A DNA stretch of 64,000 bases from SG8-40 sp035528435 (GTDB lineage Bacteria > Pseudomonadota > Gammaproteobacteria > Burkholderiales > Eutrophovitaceae): assembly GCA_035528435.1 (NCBI GenBank), contig DATKYN010000007.1:1-64000 (forward strand), given 5' to 3'. How positions within the stretch are numbered: position 1 is the stretch's first letter; each line of letters starts with the position of its first letter. The notes beneath the pieces were generated by a model, which ran no database searches, was not told the origin of the DNA, and was given only the letters and a program-made list of their open reading frames with translations. Shown piece by piece: positions 16,327 through 24,161 of this stretch. The position numbers and the translations under genes are program-made.

Positions 16327-17901
16327 ATGGAAGCGGTACACGAACACGATCATAGTCATGATCGCCCGTCAGGGATTATGCGCTGGGTGACGACGACCAA
16401 CCACAAGGACATCGGCACGATGTACCTCTGGTTCAGCTTCACGATGTTTATGGTTGGCGGCGTAATGGCCTTGATTATCCGCTCCGAGCTTTTTCAGCCC
16501 GGTTTGCAGATCGTTCAGCCCGAGTTCTTCAACCAGATGACGACCCTTCACGGGCTCATTATGGTGTTCGGCGCGATCATGCCGGCGTTCGTCGGGTTTG
16601 CGAACTGGCAGATCCCGATGATGATCGGTGCGCCCGACATGGCGTTCCCGCGCATGAACAACTGGAGCTTCTGGCTGCTTCCGCCCGCCGGTTCGCTGCT
16701 GATCCTTTCCATGTTCGTTCCGGGCGGCAGTGCCGGTGTCGGCTGGACGATGTATGCGCCGCTCACGATACAGCAGGGCATGGGGATGGACCTGGTGATT
16801 TTCGCCGTCCACATTCTTGGTATGTCTTCCATCATGGGGTCGATTAACATTGTTACGACCATCCTGAACATGCGGGCACCGGGCATGACGATGATGAAAA
16901 TGCCGCTGTTTGTCTGGACCTGGTTGATTACCGCGTATTTGCTGATCGCCGCCATGCCAGTGTTGGCCGGCGCGGTAACCATGACACTTACCGACCGCCA
17001 TTTCGGGACACATTTTTTCAACGCTGCGGGCGGCGGTGATCCGGTTCTGTTCCAGCACATCTTCTGGTTCTTCGGTCACCCGGAGGTTTACATTATTGCG
17101 ATTCCGGCATTTGGTGTTGTTTCCCAGGTGATTCCGGCTTTCGCGCGAAAGCCGTTGTTCGGTTATGCGTCAATGGTCTACGCGACGGCTTCCATCGCAA
17201 TTCTTTCTTTCCTGGTCTGGGCGCACCACATGTACACCGTAGGCATGCCGGTGGAGGCGCAGCTTTACTACATGTTTGCCACCATGCTGATAGCGGTGCC
17301 GACCGGGGTGAAGGTGTTCAACTGGGTTGCCACAATGTGGAAAGGCTCGATGACATTCGAAACGCCGATGTTGTTCGCCATCGGTTTCCTGTTCCTGTTT
17401 ACGCTTGGCGGATTTACCGGACTGGTGCTGGCGTTGACACCGGTTGACGTGCAGCTTCACGATACCTATTACGTGGTCGCACACTTCCATTACGTGATGG
17501 TGGCTGGCGCATTGTTCTCTGCCTTTGCCGGTGTTTACTACTGGCTGCCGAAGTGGATCGGCAAGATGTACGACGAAACACTCGGCAAGTGGCATTTCTG
17601 GTTGTCGATCATCTTCTTTAATGTCACGTTCTTCGTTCAGCACTTCCTCGGTCTTGCGGGCATGCCGCGCCGTATCCCCGACTACTCATTGCAGTTCGCT
17701 GACTTCAATATGATTTCGTCGATCGGTGCGTTCGGTTTCGGATTGTCCCAGTTGCTGTTCCTTTACATCCTGATAAAGGCAATCCGTAGCGGTGAGAAAG
17801 CACCGGAAAAGCCGTGGGATGGCGCTGATACGCTGGAGTGGACGCATCTGCCTACACCGGCCCCGTATCACAGTTTCGAGACACCACCGACGGTTAAGTA
17901 A
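16327..17901 (+). CDS. ctaD: Cytochrome c oxidase subunit I
   Basis: A 524-residue polytopic heme-copper oxidase subunit with the A-family signatures. HPEVYI carries the proton-channel Glu and a CuB His, WAHHMYTVG gives two CuB His, and HDTYYVVAHFHYVM holds the heme a and a3 ligands. A K-channel lysine lies in TGVKVFNW. The N-terminus (EHDHSHDRPSG, then HKDIGTMYL) is as in proteobacterial enzymes. It reduces O2 to water and pumps protons. GGAAGGAG precedes the ATG. It is the catalytic core of the locus. Confidence 0.97.
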   Translation: MEAVHEHDHSHDRPSGIMRWVTTTNHKDIGTMYLWFSFTMFMVGGVMALIIRSELFQPGLQIVQPEFFNQMTTLHGLIMVFGAIMPAFVGFANWQIPMMIGAPDMAFPRMNNWSFWLLPPAGSLLILSMFVPGGSAGVGWTMYAPLTIQQGMGMDLVIFAVHILGMSSIMGSINIVTTILNMRAPGMTMMKMPLFVWTWLITAYLLIAAMPVLAGAVTMTLTDRHFGTHFFNAAGGGDPVLFQHIFWFFGHPEVYIIAIPAFGVVSQVIPAFARKPLFGYASMVYATASIAILSFLVWAHHMYTVGMPVEAQLYYMFATMLIAVPTGVKVFNWVATMWKGSMTFETPMLFAIGFLFLFTLGGFTGLVLALTPVDVQLHDTYYVVAHFHYVMVAGALFSAFAGVYYWLPKWIGKMYDETLGKWHFWLSIIFFNVTFFVQHFLGLAGMPRRIPDYSLQFADFNMISSIGAFGFGLSQLLFLYILIKAIRSGEKAPEKPWDGADTLEWTHLPTPAPYHSFETPPTVK

Positions 17902-17975
17902 CCTGGCGGAACGTGCCGGGAGCAGTGGCGGGCACTTGATGATACGTCCGCCACCCAGTCTCTCGTGGATACCCG

Positions 17976-18092
17976 ATGACCTATTCGCAAACTGATCAGA
18001 GAGAGAAGCGGAACATGAAGACCGGGATCGTACTTGCGACGATCGCGGCCATTTTCTTTATCGGGTTTTTTCTCCGGCGCTTGTTGTTCTAA
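17976..18092 (+). CDS. Single-pass membrane microprotein, cytochrome oxidase small assembly protein-like
   Basis: A 38-codon frame between ctaD and ctaG: a polar N-terminus MTYSQTDQREKRN, then one hydrophobic helix (about residues 16-32) ending FLRRLLF. An internal ATG at 18015 would give 25 residues. The TAA shares its last A with the ctaG ATG, so translation is probably coupled. Position and shape match the tiny proteins often annotated here as cytochrome oxidase small assembly protein. A part in CtaG-dependent copper insertion is inference from position only. Confidence 0.65.
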   Translation: MTYSQTDQREKRNMKTGIVLATIAAIFFIGFFLRRLLF

Positions 18093-18661
18093 TGAGTCAC
18101 TCAATACTAAAACGTAACCGCGATACGCTTCGCAAACTCACCGTTGTCGCATTAGTGATGTTCGGCTTTGGTTACGCGCTGGTCCCACTTTACGAAAAGA
18201 TCTGTGAAGTCACCGGCATCAACCAGGTGGTGAAGCCGGATACGGTCGTAAACACGCAAGTCGACAAGTCGCGAACGATCGTGATGGAGTTCGACGCAAA
18301 TTCGCGCGGCGATATTGCGTGGGAGCTTATTCCCAGGGAGCGCAAGCGCACGGTACATCCCGGTGAGCTGGTGCACGTGGTGTTTGATCTCAAGAATACG
18401 ACCGACGTTTCTGTCCAGGCTCAGGCAATTCCGAGTTTTGGTCCGCAACGTGCAGGTCTTCATGTGAAGAAGCTGGAGTGTTTTTGTTTTACCCAGCAGG
18501 AGATTCGGGCAGGCGAGAGCCGGGAGTTGCCGGTTGTTCTGGTCGTTGAGCCTTCCATCCCGCAAGACGTGCACACGGTGACGCTTTCCTACACGATGTT
18601 CGAAGTTGGCGGCACCCAGGAACCCAAGACCGCGATGCGTCCAGTGGGTGATAAGGGGTGA
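18092..18661 (+). CDS. ctaG: Cytochrome c oxidase assembly protein CtaG (Cox11)
   Basis: A 189-residue copper chaperone. One N-terminal membrane helix (about residues 15-33, VVALVMFGFGYALVPLY) is followed by a periplasmic Ig-like domain with the copper motif CFCF (in KLECFCFTQQ). CtaG/Cox11 delivers copper to the CuB site of subunit I. It overlaps the microprotein upstream by one base and the DUF2970 gene downstream by one base (TGATG), so all three are one translational unit. Confidence 0.95.
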   Translation: MSHSILKRNRDTLRKLTVVALVMFGFGYALVPLYEKICEVTGINQVVKPDTVVNTQVDKSRTIVMEFDANSRGDIAWELIPRERKRTVHPGELVHVVFDLKNTTDVSVQAQAIPSFGPQRAGLHVKKLECFCFTQQEIRAGESRELPVVLVVEPSIPQDVHTVTLSYTMFEVGGTQEPKTAMRPVGDKG

Positions 18662-18873
18662 TGGCCGCTGTTGGTAGGAAAGACCGGGAGACTGGCGGGG
18701 CGCTGCGCGCGTTTCGTGCGGTATTTTCGGCGTTTACGGGAATTGGCAGGGGCAATGCGCTGCGCGATGATCTTGCGATGCTTCGACCCTGGCAAGTTAT
18801 TGCCGCCGGATTGATTTGCGCGGCTGTTTTTGTGACAGTGATCGTCACGCTGGTGCGCAACATCGCTACGTGA
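18661..18873 (+). CDS. DUF2970 small membrane protein
   Basis: A 70-residue protein with a basic N-terminus (RKDRETGGALRAFRAVFSAF) and one C-terminal membrane helix (about residues 48-66). It fits DUF2970, which recurs between ctaG and coxC. Function is unknown. The ATG overlaps the ctaG stop. coxC follows 45 bases later after a new ribosome site. Confidence 0.65.
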   Translation: MAAVGRKDRETGGALRAFRAVFSAFTGIGRGNALRDDLAMLRPWQVIAAGLICAAVFVTVIVTLVRNIAT

Positions 18874-18918
18874 ATAACATCAAAATAAATAAATCAGACT
18901 TTACAGAGGAGTAAGGCT

Positions 18919-19770
18919 ATGACCTCGCAACCGGGCGGTTATTATCTGCCATCCCCATCGCACTGGCCCATTGTTGGTTCGGTCGCGCTGTTTCTGATGG
19001 CGTTAGGCGGTGTGCTCATGATGAATGGCGCCGGTGGAGGCGGCATGGTCTTGCTCGCCGGAAGTGCCATCATGATTTACATGCTGTTCGGCTGGTTCGG
19101 TACCGTCATTGGCGAGAGCGAGAGCGGCAAATACAACAAGCAGGTAGACGTGTCGTACCGCTGGGCGATGAGCTGGTTCATCTTCTCGGAGGTGATGTTC
19201 TTCGCGGCGTTCTTTGGCGCCCTTTTCTACATGCGTGTGCTGTCGGTGCCATGGCTTGCCGATCCCGATACTGAGCGTCTTTTGTGGCCTGGTTTTGCCG
19301 CCACATGGCCGGTTTCCGGCCCGGGTATTGCCGAGCAGTTCACGCCGATGGGTGCGTGGGGGCTGCCGGCAATCAACACCGCGATCCTGCTAACGTCCGG
19401 TGTAACCATTACGGTTGCCCACTGGGCCTTGAAAGAGAACAAGCGCTCCATGCTTAACTTGTTCATGTTTCTGACGATTGCGCTCGGTCTGACCTTTATT
19501 TGCGTCCAGGCGTACGAATACGGGCATGCTTATAAGGACTTGAATCTGACGCTGGAAAGCGGTGCCTACGGTGCCACGTTTTACATGCTGACCGGTTTTC
19601 ATGGATTTCATGTCACGGTCGGAACGATCATGTTGATCGTTATCTGGTTACGCTGCCTGAAAGGGCATTTCACGCCAGAACAGCATTTCGGTTTTGAAGG
19701 CGTAGCCTGGTACTGGCACTTCGTTGACGTGGTATGGCTTGGACTGTTTGTCTTCGTCTACTGGCTCTAG
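18919..19770 (+). CDS. coxC: Cytochrome c oxidase subunit III
   Basis: A 283-residue membrane protein with seven helices of the subunit III family. Typical segments are SHWPIVGSVALF, SWFIFSEVMFFAAFFGALF, QAYEYGHAYKDLNL and a C-terminus with the WYWHFVDVVWLGLFVFVYWL pattern. It stabilises the catalytic core and proton uptake. AGAGGAG lies before the ATG at 18919. An intrinsic terminator follows, closing the coxB-ctaD-ctaG-coxC transcript. Confidence 0.95.
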   Translation: MTSQPGGYYLPSPSHWPIVGSVALFLMALGGVLMMNGAGGGGMVLLAGSAIMIYMLFGWFGTVIGESESGKYNKQVDVSYRWAMSWFIFSEVMFFAAFFGALFYMRVLSVPWLADPDTERLLWPGFAATWPVSGPGIAEQFTPMGAWGLPAINTAILLTSGVTITVAHWALKENKRSMLNLFMFLTIALGLTFICVQAYEYGHAYKDLNLTLESGAYGATFYMLTGFHGFHVTVGTIMLIVIWLRCLKGHFTPEQHFGFEGVAWYWHFVDVVWLGLFVFVYWL

Positions 19771-19813
19771 GTTAGGATCGCATCGACGGGCTCTAACCTT
19801 TAAAGCACGAAAA

Positions 19814-19831
19814 GCCCCGCTTGCGCGGGGC
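19814..19831 (-). terminator. Terminator of the DUF2909 gene (minus strand)
   Basis: A 7-bp GC stem, GCCCCGC / GCGGGGC, with a 4-base loop. On the minus strand it is followed by TTTTCGTGCTTT, which gives the U-tract for the leftward gene ending at 19874. Confidence 0.6.
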
Positions 19832-19838
19832 AAATGGC

Positions 19839-19875
19839 CGCCGCCGGCTGGTAAGCCGCGCGGCGACATTTTTTT
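19839..19875 (+). terminator. Intrinsic terminator of coxC
   Basis: An 11-bp stem with one bulged C (CGCCGCCGGCT paired with AGCCGCGCGGCG, 19839-19865) and a GGTA loop is followed within 3 bases by seven Ts (19869-19875). Its T-tract overlaps the end of the opposing DUF2909 gene by two bases. Confidence 0.75.
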
Positions 19876-20071
19876 ATAGGTTTCGTTGCGGGATCAGACC
19901 GAAGTAATAGCCGAGCATAAGCAGAATGAACAGAGTCACGGAAAACCCGATACGGATCGTCAGTGATTTCAAGGTGCGGTCAGAGCCTCCCTTGTCACGC
20001 ACAAGGTAGAACAGGGCAGATGCGAGGCTGCCGACGATGACCAGCAAGAAAAGGACGATGATTATTTTCAT
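19874..20071 (-). CDS. DUF2909 (twin transmembrane) protein
   Basis: A 65-residue protein with two membrane helices (about residues 3-21, IIIVLFLLVIVGSLASALF, and 41-57) around a short basic loop RDKGGSDRTLKSLTIR. It matches the DUF2909 twin-transmembrane family found between coxC and surf1 in many proteobacteria, usually on the opposite strand as here. Function is unknown. ATG at 20071 follows AGGAA; a longer frame to 20170 has no family support. Confidence 0.7.
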   Translation of the reverse strand: MKIIIVLFLLVIVGSLASALFYLVRDKGGSDRTLKSLTIRIGFSVTLFILLMLGYYFGLIPQRNL

Positions 20072-20152
20072 GGATGCGTTCCTGTTGCGGAGTTTAGAGG
20101 ATAGCCGCTTGGTCCACCAGTATGGGAGCCAAACGGTAGGTCTCGAGATGAG

Positions 20153-20872
20153 GTGAATTTCATCGTGCAACGCCCGGAGTGGAGGACAACGATCGTTGCG
20201 TTGCTGGGTTTGGCGCTGACGCTATCGGCGTCGTACTGGCAATTCGGCCGGGCCAGCGACAAAGCGGCGTTACGTCAGCAGTATTCGGCACGCCAGGCGA
20301 TGCTTCCGCATGATCTGGGCAATGGCGTACCATCGCTCGAGGACGCTGCATTTCGGAAAATGCGTGCAACCGGGATGTTTGTCCCGGAAAAAGCAATCCT
20401 GCTCGACAATAAGCTGCGCGCCGGCGCTGCAGGTTACGAGATCGTTGTTCCACTGCAGTTGTCCGGTAGTGATCGGCACGTCTTGATCAACCGCGGATGG
20501 GTGCAGCGCGGGCGTGACCGGTCTGATTTGCCTGTTATCGATGTGCCCGAAAACGCGGTGACGATCGTCGGTACGGCAATCGTTCCGGGCCGGGGGGCGC
20601 TGGAGTTGTCCGATGAAATCATCGAAGGCCGTGTCTGGCAGAATCTGAACCTGTCGCGCTACCGGGAGCGGCAACAGCTGAACATACTGGATTTCGTTAT
20701 TCAGGAGGAGTCGGATCACGAGGATGGTATTAACCGGAATTGGCCTGCTCCCGGTTTCGGAATCCGCACGCACCAGTCTTACGCCGTCCAATGGTTGTTG
20801 TTCGCCACGTTGATTATTTTCTTCTATTGCTACTATGGACTCTTCAGAAAAAAAACCAGCAGTACAGAGTAA
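20153..20872 (+). CDS. SURF1 family cytochrome oxidase biogenesis protein
   Basis: A 239-residue protein with membrane helices at both ends (about residues 11-27 and 213-232) and a periplasmic domain between, the SURF1 layout. Conserved pieces include WQFGRASDKAAL, GYEIVVPLQL, LINRGWVQRG and GIRTHQSYAVQW (usually NNHLQYALTWF). SURF1 helps insert heme A into subunit I. It starts at GTG 20153. The next gene overlaps its end by 38 bases. Divergent from the DUF2909 gene. Confidence 0.85.
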   Translation: MNFIVQRPEWRTTIVALLGLALTLSASYWQFGRASDKAALRQQYSARQAMLPHDLGNGVPSLEDAAFRKMRATGMFVPEKAILLDNKLRAGAAGYEIVVPLQLSGSDRHVLINRGWVQRGRDRSDLPVIDVPENAVTIVGTAIVPGRGALELSDEIIEGRVWQNLNLSRYRERQQLNILDFVIQEESDHEDGINRNWPAPGFGIRTHQSYAVQWLLFATLIIFFYCYYGLFRKKTSSTE

Positions 20873-21434
20873 CCTGACCTTATGGTTGATACTCTTCGTA
20901 TGCGTGCTGCCGATTGTTGCGTCATCGGTTCTGTATTTCATGTGGAAACCGACACGCTTTGTGAATCATGGCGAGTTGCTTGATCCGGTGCCACTTGCCG
21001 ATGTGGTGTTTTTGCAGAAACAAGGTGGTCAGTTCAGTTTCAGCGAGCTGAGCGGCCGCTGGAGTTTCGTGTCGATCGATGATGGTGTTTGCGACGACTA
21101 TTGCGCGAAAAAACTTTACCTGATGCGGCAACTCCGGTTGACCCAAGGTAAGTACTCTGACCGTGTTGAACGCGTGTGGTTGATCCCTGATGGCCAGCAG
21201 CCGGCTCCGCAAACGCTGGCCGAGTACCAGGGCACGCGCGCTATTGGGCTGTCAAGCGGCAGCGGGCTGGAACTGTTTCCAGCCGACGGTCAGCGTACGG
21301 AGTACATATATCTGATCGATCCGGTCGGTAACCTGATGATGCGCTTCCCTCCCGATGCTGATCCGAGCCGGATAAAGAAGGACATCGCCAAGCTGTTGCG
21401 CGTGTCCAGCGGCTGGCGCCAGATCGAACGCTGA
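20835..21434 (+). CDS. SCO-like thioredoxin-fold membrane protein lacking the copper-binding histidine
   Basis: A 199-residue protein with one N-terminal membrane helix (about residues 15-36) and a periplasmic part shaped like SCO/thioredoxin proteins (ELSGRWSFVSIDD, YIYLIDPVGNLMMRFPPDADPSRIKKDI). A CX3C pair is present (C86 and C90, CDDYC), as in SCO copper chaperones. The His that completes the copper site in SCO, upstream of the YIFD strand, has no counterpart: the equivalent text is TEYIYLIDP. It may act as a thiol reductase for CuA assembly. It overlaps surf1 and precedes ctaA. Confidence 0.65.
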   Translation: MDSSEKKPAVQSNLTLWLILFVCVLPIVASSVLYFMWKPTRFVNHGELLDPVPLADVVFLQKQGGQFSFSELSGRWSFVSIDDGVCDDYCAKKLYLMRQLRLTQGKYSDRVERVWLIPDGQQPAPQTLAEYQGTRAIGLSSGSGLELFPADGQRTEYIYLIDPVGNLMMRFPPDADPSRIKKDIAKLLRVSSGWRQIER

Positions 21435-21447
21435 AAGAGCACGCCTG

Positions 21448-22554
21448 ATGTCTGATCCGATCTGGCAGTTTTCGTTGCAAACGGTTCACGCGCTGATCTG
21501 GGGCGGGACTCTGTTTATCTCGCTGATTGTGTGTGTCCGTGCCGTTGGCTTCAGCAAGCTGGTCTATGCGACAACTTTGTTGACTTTCGTTCTGGTGGCC
21601 TTGGGCGCTTATGTGCGTTTGACCGATGCCGGGCTCGGCTGTCCTGACTGGCCGGGGTGTTACGGCAAGTTATCGCCTTTCCATGCGGAAACGGAAATTG
21701 ATGACGCACAGCAGCTGTCGCCCGCTGGTCCGGTGTCCGCAACCAAAGCGTGGAACGAGATGTTGCACCGCTACCTCGCTTCTCTGGTTGGGGCGATGAT
21801 TGTTGCGATCGTTGTGCAAGTGTTTCTTAAGCGCAGGCGATCTCAGTCTGATTCCTCTGATCCGGGGAAGGCAATTGGGCTGCCGTTGCTGCTGCTCGGA
21901 TTCGTCATATTGCAGGGCTTGTTCGGGAAATGGACTGTCACTCTGCTTCTTAAACCTGCCATCGTCACTCTGCACTTGCTGGGTGGAATGGTCATACTCG
22001 CCATGCTTGCCTGGCTAAGTGCCCGCCAGCTTCGACTCGCCGGCGCGCGCCGGCCGGCCGAGGCTCGCCGGTTACGGCCATGGGCAATCCTGGCTATTTT
22101 TATCGTCTTTGGGCAGATCGCACTCGGTGGTTGGGTTAGCACCAATTACGCTGCGCTGGCGTGCATCGATTTTCCAACGTGCCATGGTGAATGGTTGCCG
22201 GATATGGATTTTGGTCACGGCTTCCAGCTGCGGCGTGAGTTGGGCATGACGGCTCAAGGCGAACCATTGTCGAATGCATCGTTGAACGCGATCCATTGGG
22301 CGCACCGGGTCGGCGCGCTCGTGCTCACGGTTTATCTGGGGATAATGGCTTACGCAGCGGCTGCAATGACGGGGTTGCGCCGCTATGCATGGGCGTTGGG
22401 TGCGGCATTGGTGCTGCAAATCGGTCTTGGCATATCGAATGTGCTGGCGATGTTACCGCTGCCGCTTGCCGTAGCCCACAATGCCGGGGCGGCGCTGTTG
22501 CTGATCACGGTCGTGGTGCTAAACTTTGCACTCCGTCAGGAGTCTCCCCGGTAA
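21448..22554 (+). CDS. ctaA: Heme A synthase CtaA (COX15 type)
   Basis: A 368-residue protein with eight membrane helices in two four-helix halves. It oxidises the C8 methyl of heme O to a formyl group, giving heme A. Visible marks are GAYVRLTDAGLGCPDWPGC in the first loop with its Cys pair, the second-half copy GWVSTNYAALACIDFPTC, and histidines in NEMLHRYLAS and AIHWAHRVGA that ligate heme. It abuts ctaB directly (TAA then ATG), so the two heme-modifying enzymes are coupled. Confidence 0.92.
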   Translation: MSDPIWQFSLQTVHALIWGGTLFISLIVCVRAVGFSKLVYATTLLTFVLVALGAYVRLTDAGLGCPDWPGCYGKLSPFHAETEIDDAQQLSPAGPVSATKAWNEMLHRYLASLVGAMIVAIVVQVFLKRRRSQSDSSDPGKAIGLPLLLLGFVILQGLFGKWTVTLLLKPAIVTLHLLGGMVILAMLAWLSARQLRLAGARRPAEARRLRPWAILAIFIVFGQIALGGWVSTNYAALACIDFPTCHGEWLPDMDFGHGFQLRRELGMTAQGEPLSNASLNAIHWAHRVGALVLTVYLGIMAYAAAAMTGLRRYAWALGAALVLQIGLGISNVLAMLPLPLAVAHNAGAALLLITVVVLNFALRQESPR

Positions 22555-23457
22555 ATGTCGGTATCCACCTACCCCTCGCAACTAGCCTCGCGCCTTGAGC
22601 ATTATTTGCAGCTGACCAAGCCGCGGGTTGTTGCCTTGATTGTCTTCACGGCGATTATCGGCATGTTGCTCTCGACCGATGGGCCTGTGCCGCTGCCAAT
22701 TCTGCTGTTCGGCTCGCTCGGGATCTGGCTGGTTGCAGGTGCGGCAGCGGCGGTGAACTGTCTGGTTGAGCAAAAGATCGATGCCCTGATGGCGCGCACC
22801 CGCGGGCGGCCCTTGCCGCTGGGTTCGGTTTCAACACCCGAGACGCTGATTTTTTCTGGCGTGGTCGGAGGTGCGGGTCTGGCGACGCTTTACGTGTTGG
22901 TGAACCCTTTGACCATGTGGTTAACGCTTGCGACCTTCGTTGGCTACGCGATCATCTACACCGTCATACTCAAACCGCTGACACCACAGAATATTGTGAT
23001 TGGCGGTGCTTCCGGCGCGATGCCCCCGGTATTGGGATGGGCGGCCGTAACCGGTGGGATTTCGCATGAGGCCTGGCTGCTGTTTCTGATTATATTTGCC
23101 TGGACACCACCCCATTTCTGGGCGCTGGCGCTTTACCGCAAGCACGAGTATGCGAAAGCGGATGTTCCGATGCTGCCGGTTACGCACGGGGACAAGTTCA
23201 CCCGTCTGCATGTGCTGCTCTACACCATGATCCTTTTTGCCGTGTCACTGCTGCCGTTCGCGGTCCGCATGAGTGGTTGGCTGTATGCAGTTGGCGCAGT
23301 CATACTGGGTGGAGTATTTCTCTATTACGCTTTTCGAATATGGCTTGCTTACAGCGACGCGCTTGCACGGCAGACCTTTCGATATTCGATCATCTATCTC
23401 GCGCTGTTATTCGCGATTCTGCTGCTCGATCATTATCTGCTGGTTGGCCATACGTGA
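22555..23457 (+). CDS. ctaB: Protoheme IX farnesyltransferase (heme O synthase)
   Basis: A 300-residue UbiA-family prenyltransferase with about nine helices that adds a farnesyl group to heme B to make heme O, the substrate of CtaA. The first polyprenyl-diphosphate site reads NCLVEQKIDALMARTRGRP, with the characteristic DxxMxRTxxRP (here split over residues about 74-86). A second acidic loop YRKHEYAKADVPMLP follows. Also called cyoE. It starts immediately after the ctaA stop; sco1 follows 10 bases later. Confidence 0.95.
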   Translation: MSVSTYPSQLASRLEHYLQLTKPRVVALIVFTAIIGMLLSTDGPVPLPILLFGSLGIWLVAGAAAAVNCLVEQKIDALMARTRGRPLPLGSVSTPETLIFSGVVGGAGLATLYVLVNPLTMWLTLATFVGYAIIYTVILKPLTPQNIVIGGASGAMPPVLGWAAVTGGISHEAWLLFLIIFAWTPPHFWALALYRKHEYAKADVPMLPVTHGDKFTRLHVLLYTMILFAVSLLPFAVRMSGWLYAVGAVILGGVFLYYAFRIWLAYSDALARQTFRYSIIYLALLFAILLLDHYLLVGHT

Positions 23458-23467
23458 TGGCTTGCGA

Positions 23468-24091
23468 GTGTTTTTCCTGCCGGCTGTGAGGTCTTTGCGA
23501 CGTCTTTTGCTGGTCGGTGCGGCCTTGAGTGTTGCCTGGCTTGCCGGCTGCAACCAGCAGGGCGACTCGGCTGCGTTTAATTCGACAGATATCACGGGGG
23601 CCGAATTTGGTAACCGGTTCGATCTCGTCGATCACCGTGGTGAGGCGCGCCAACTGGACGACTTTCGCGGAAAAGTCGTCGTGCTGTTTTTCGGTTTTAC
23701 CCATTGTCCGGATGTATGTCCGACGACGCTGGCTGAATTCAATGCCGTCCTTGGTCAGATTGGCGACGAGGCAGCGCAACGTGTACAGGTATTGTTCGTA
23801 ACCGTCGATCCGGAACGCGACACGCCGGAAGTGCTCAGCTCGTATGTCACCGCATTCAATCCCGGCTTTCTTGGTTTGACTGGCACACCGGAGCAGATCG
23901 CCGATGTTGCCCAGGAATTCAGGATTATCTACAAGAAAGTGGAAGGTTCGCGCCCGGGTAATTATTCGGTCGATCACTCGGCTGGAACCTATATTTTTGA
24001 CACCCAGGGTCGGCTGCGCTTGTATGCGAGGTATGGTCAGGGGCACGAGTCATTGGCGCAGGATATCGAGCGACTGCTTGGCGCTGGCTGA
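23468..24091 (+). CDS. SCO1/SenC family copper chaperone (lipoprotein)
   Basis: A 207-residue protein with lipoprotein signal LSVAWLAGC and a thioredoxin-like fold. The copper motif is CPDVCP in FGFTHCPDVCP, and the distal His sits in VDHSAGTYIFD. SCO proteins load or reduce the CuA site of subunit II. I chose GTG at 23468; a GTG at 23486 is possible, and the frame is open far upstream inside ctaB without similarity. A bidirectional terminator follows. Confidence 0.88.
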   Translation: MFFLPAVRSLRRLLLVGAALSVAWLAGCNQQGDSAAFNSTDITGAEFGNRFDLVDHRGEARQLDDFRGKVVVLFFGFTHCPDVCPTTLAEFNAVLGQIGDEAAQRVQVLFVTVDPERDTPEVLSSYVTAFNPGFLGLTGTPEQIADVAQEFRIIYKKVEGSRPGNYSVDHSAGTYIFDTQGRLRLYARYGQGHESLAQDIERLLGAG

Positions 24092-24109
24092 GCGAGTCCG
24101 TCGACAAAA

Positions 24110-24131
24110 AAACCCGCCATCAGGCGGGTTT
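24110..24131. terminator. Bidirectional terminator between sco1 and rpoH
   Basis: Stem AAACCCGCC / GGCGGGTTT with an ATCA loop. On the plus strand it is followed by CTT. On the minus strand the stem reads into a run of seven Ts, giving a strong terminator for rpoH. Confidence 0.85.
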
Positions 24132-24161
24132 CTTGGACCAGGGTGGCAGTCGTCAGGATAG

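Noticed and set aside
16369..17079. Histidine/arginine-rich 236-codon minus-strand frame in ctaD (and 15372-16112 in coxB)
   Set aside because: Antisense shadows of well-recognised oxidase subunits.
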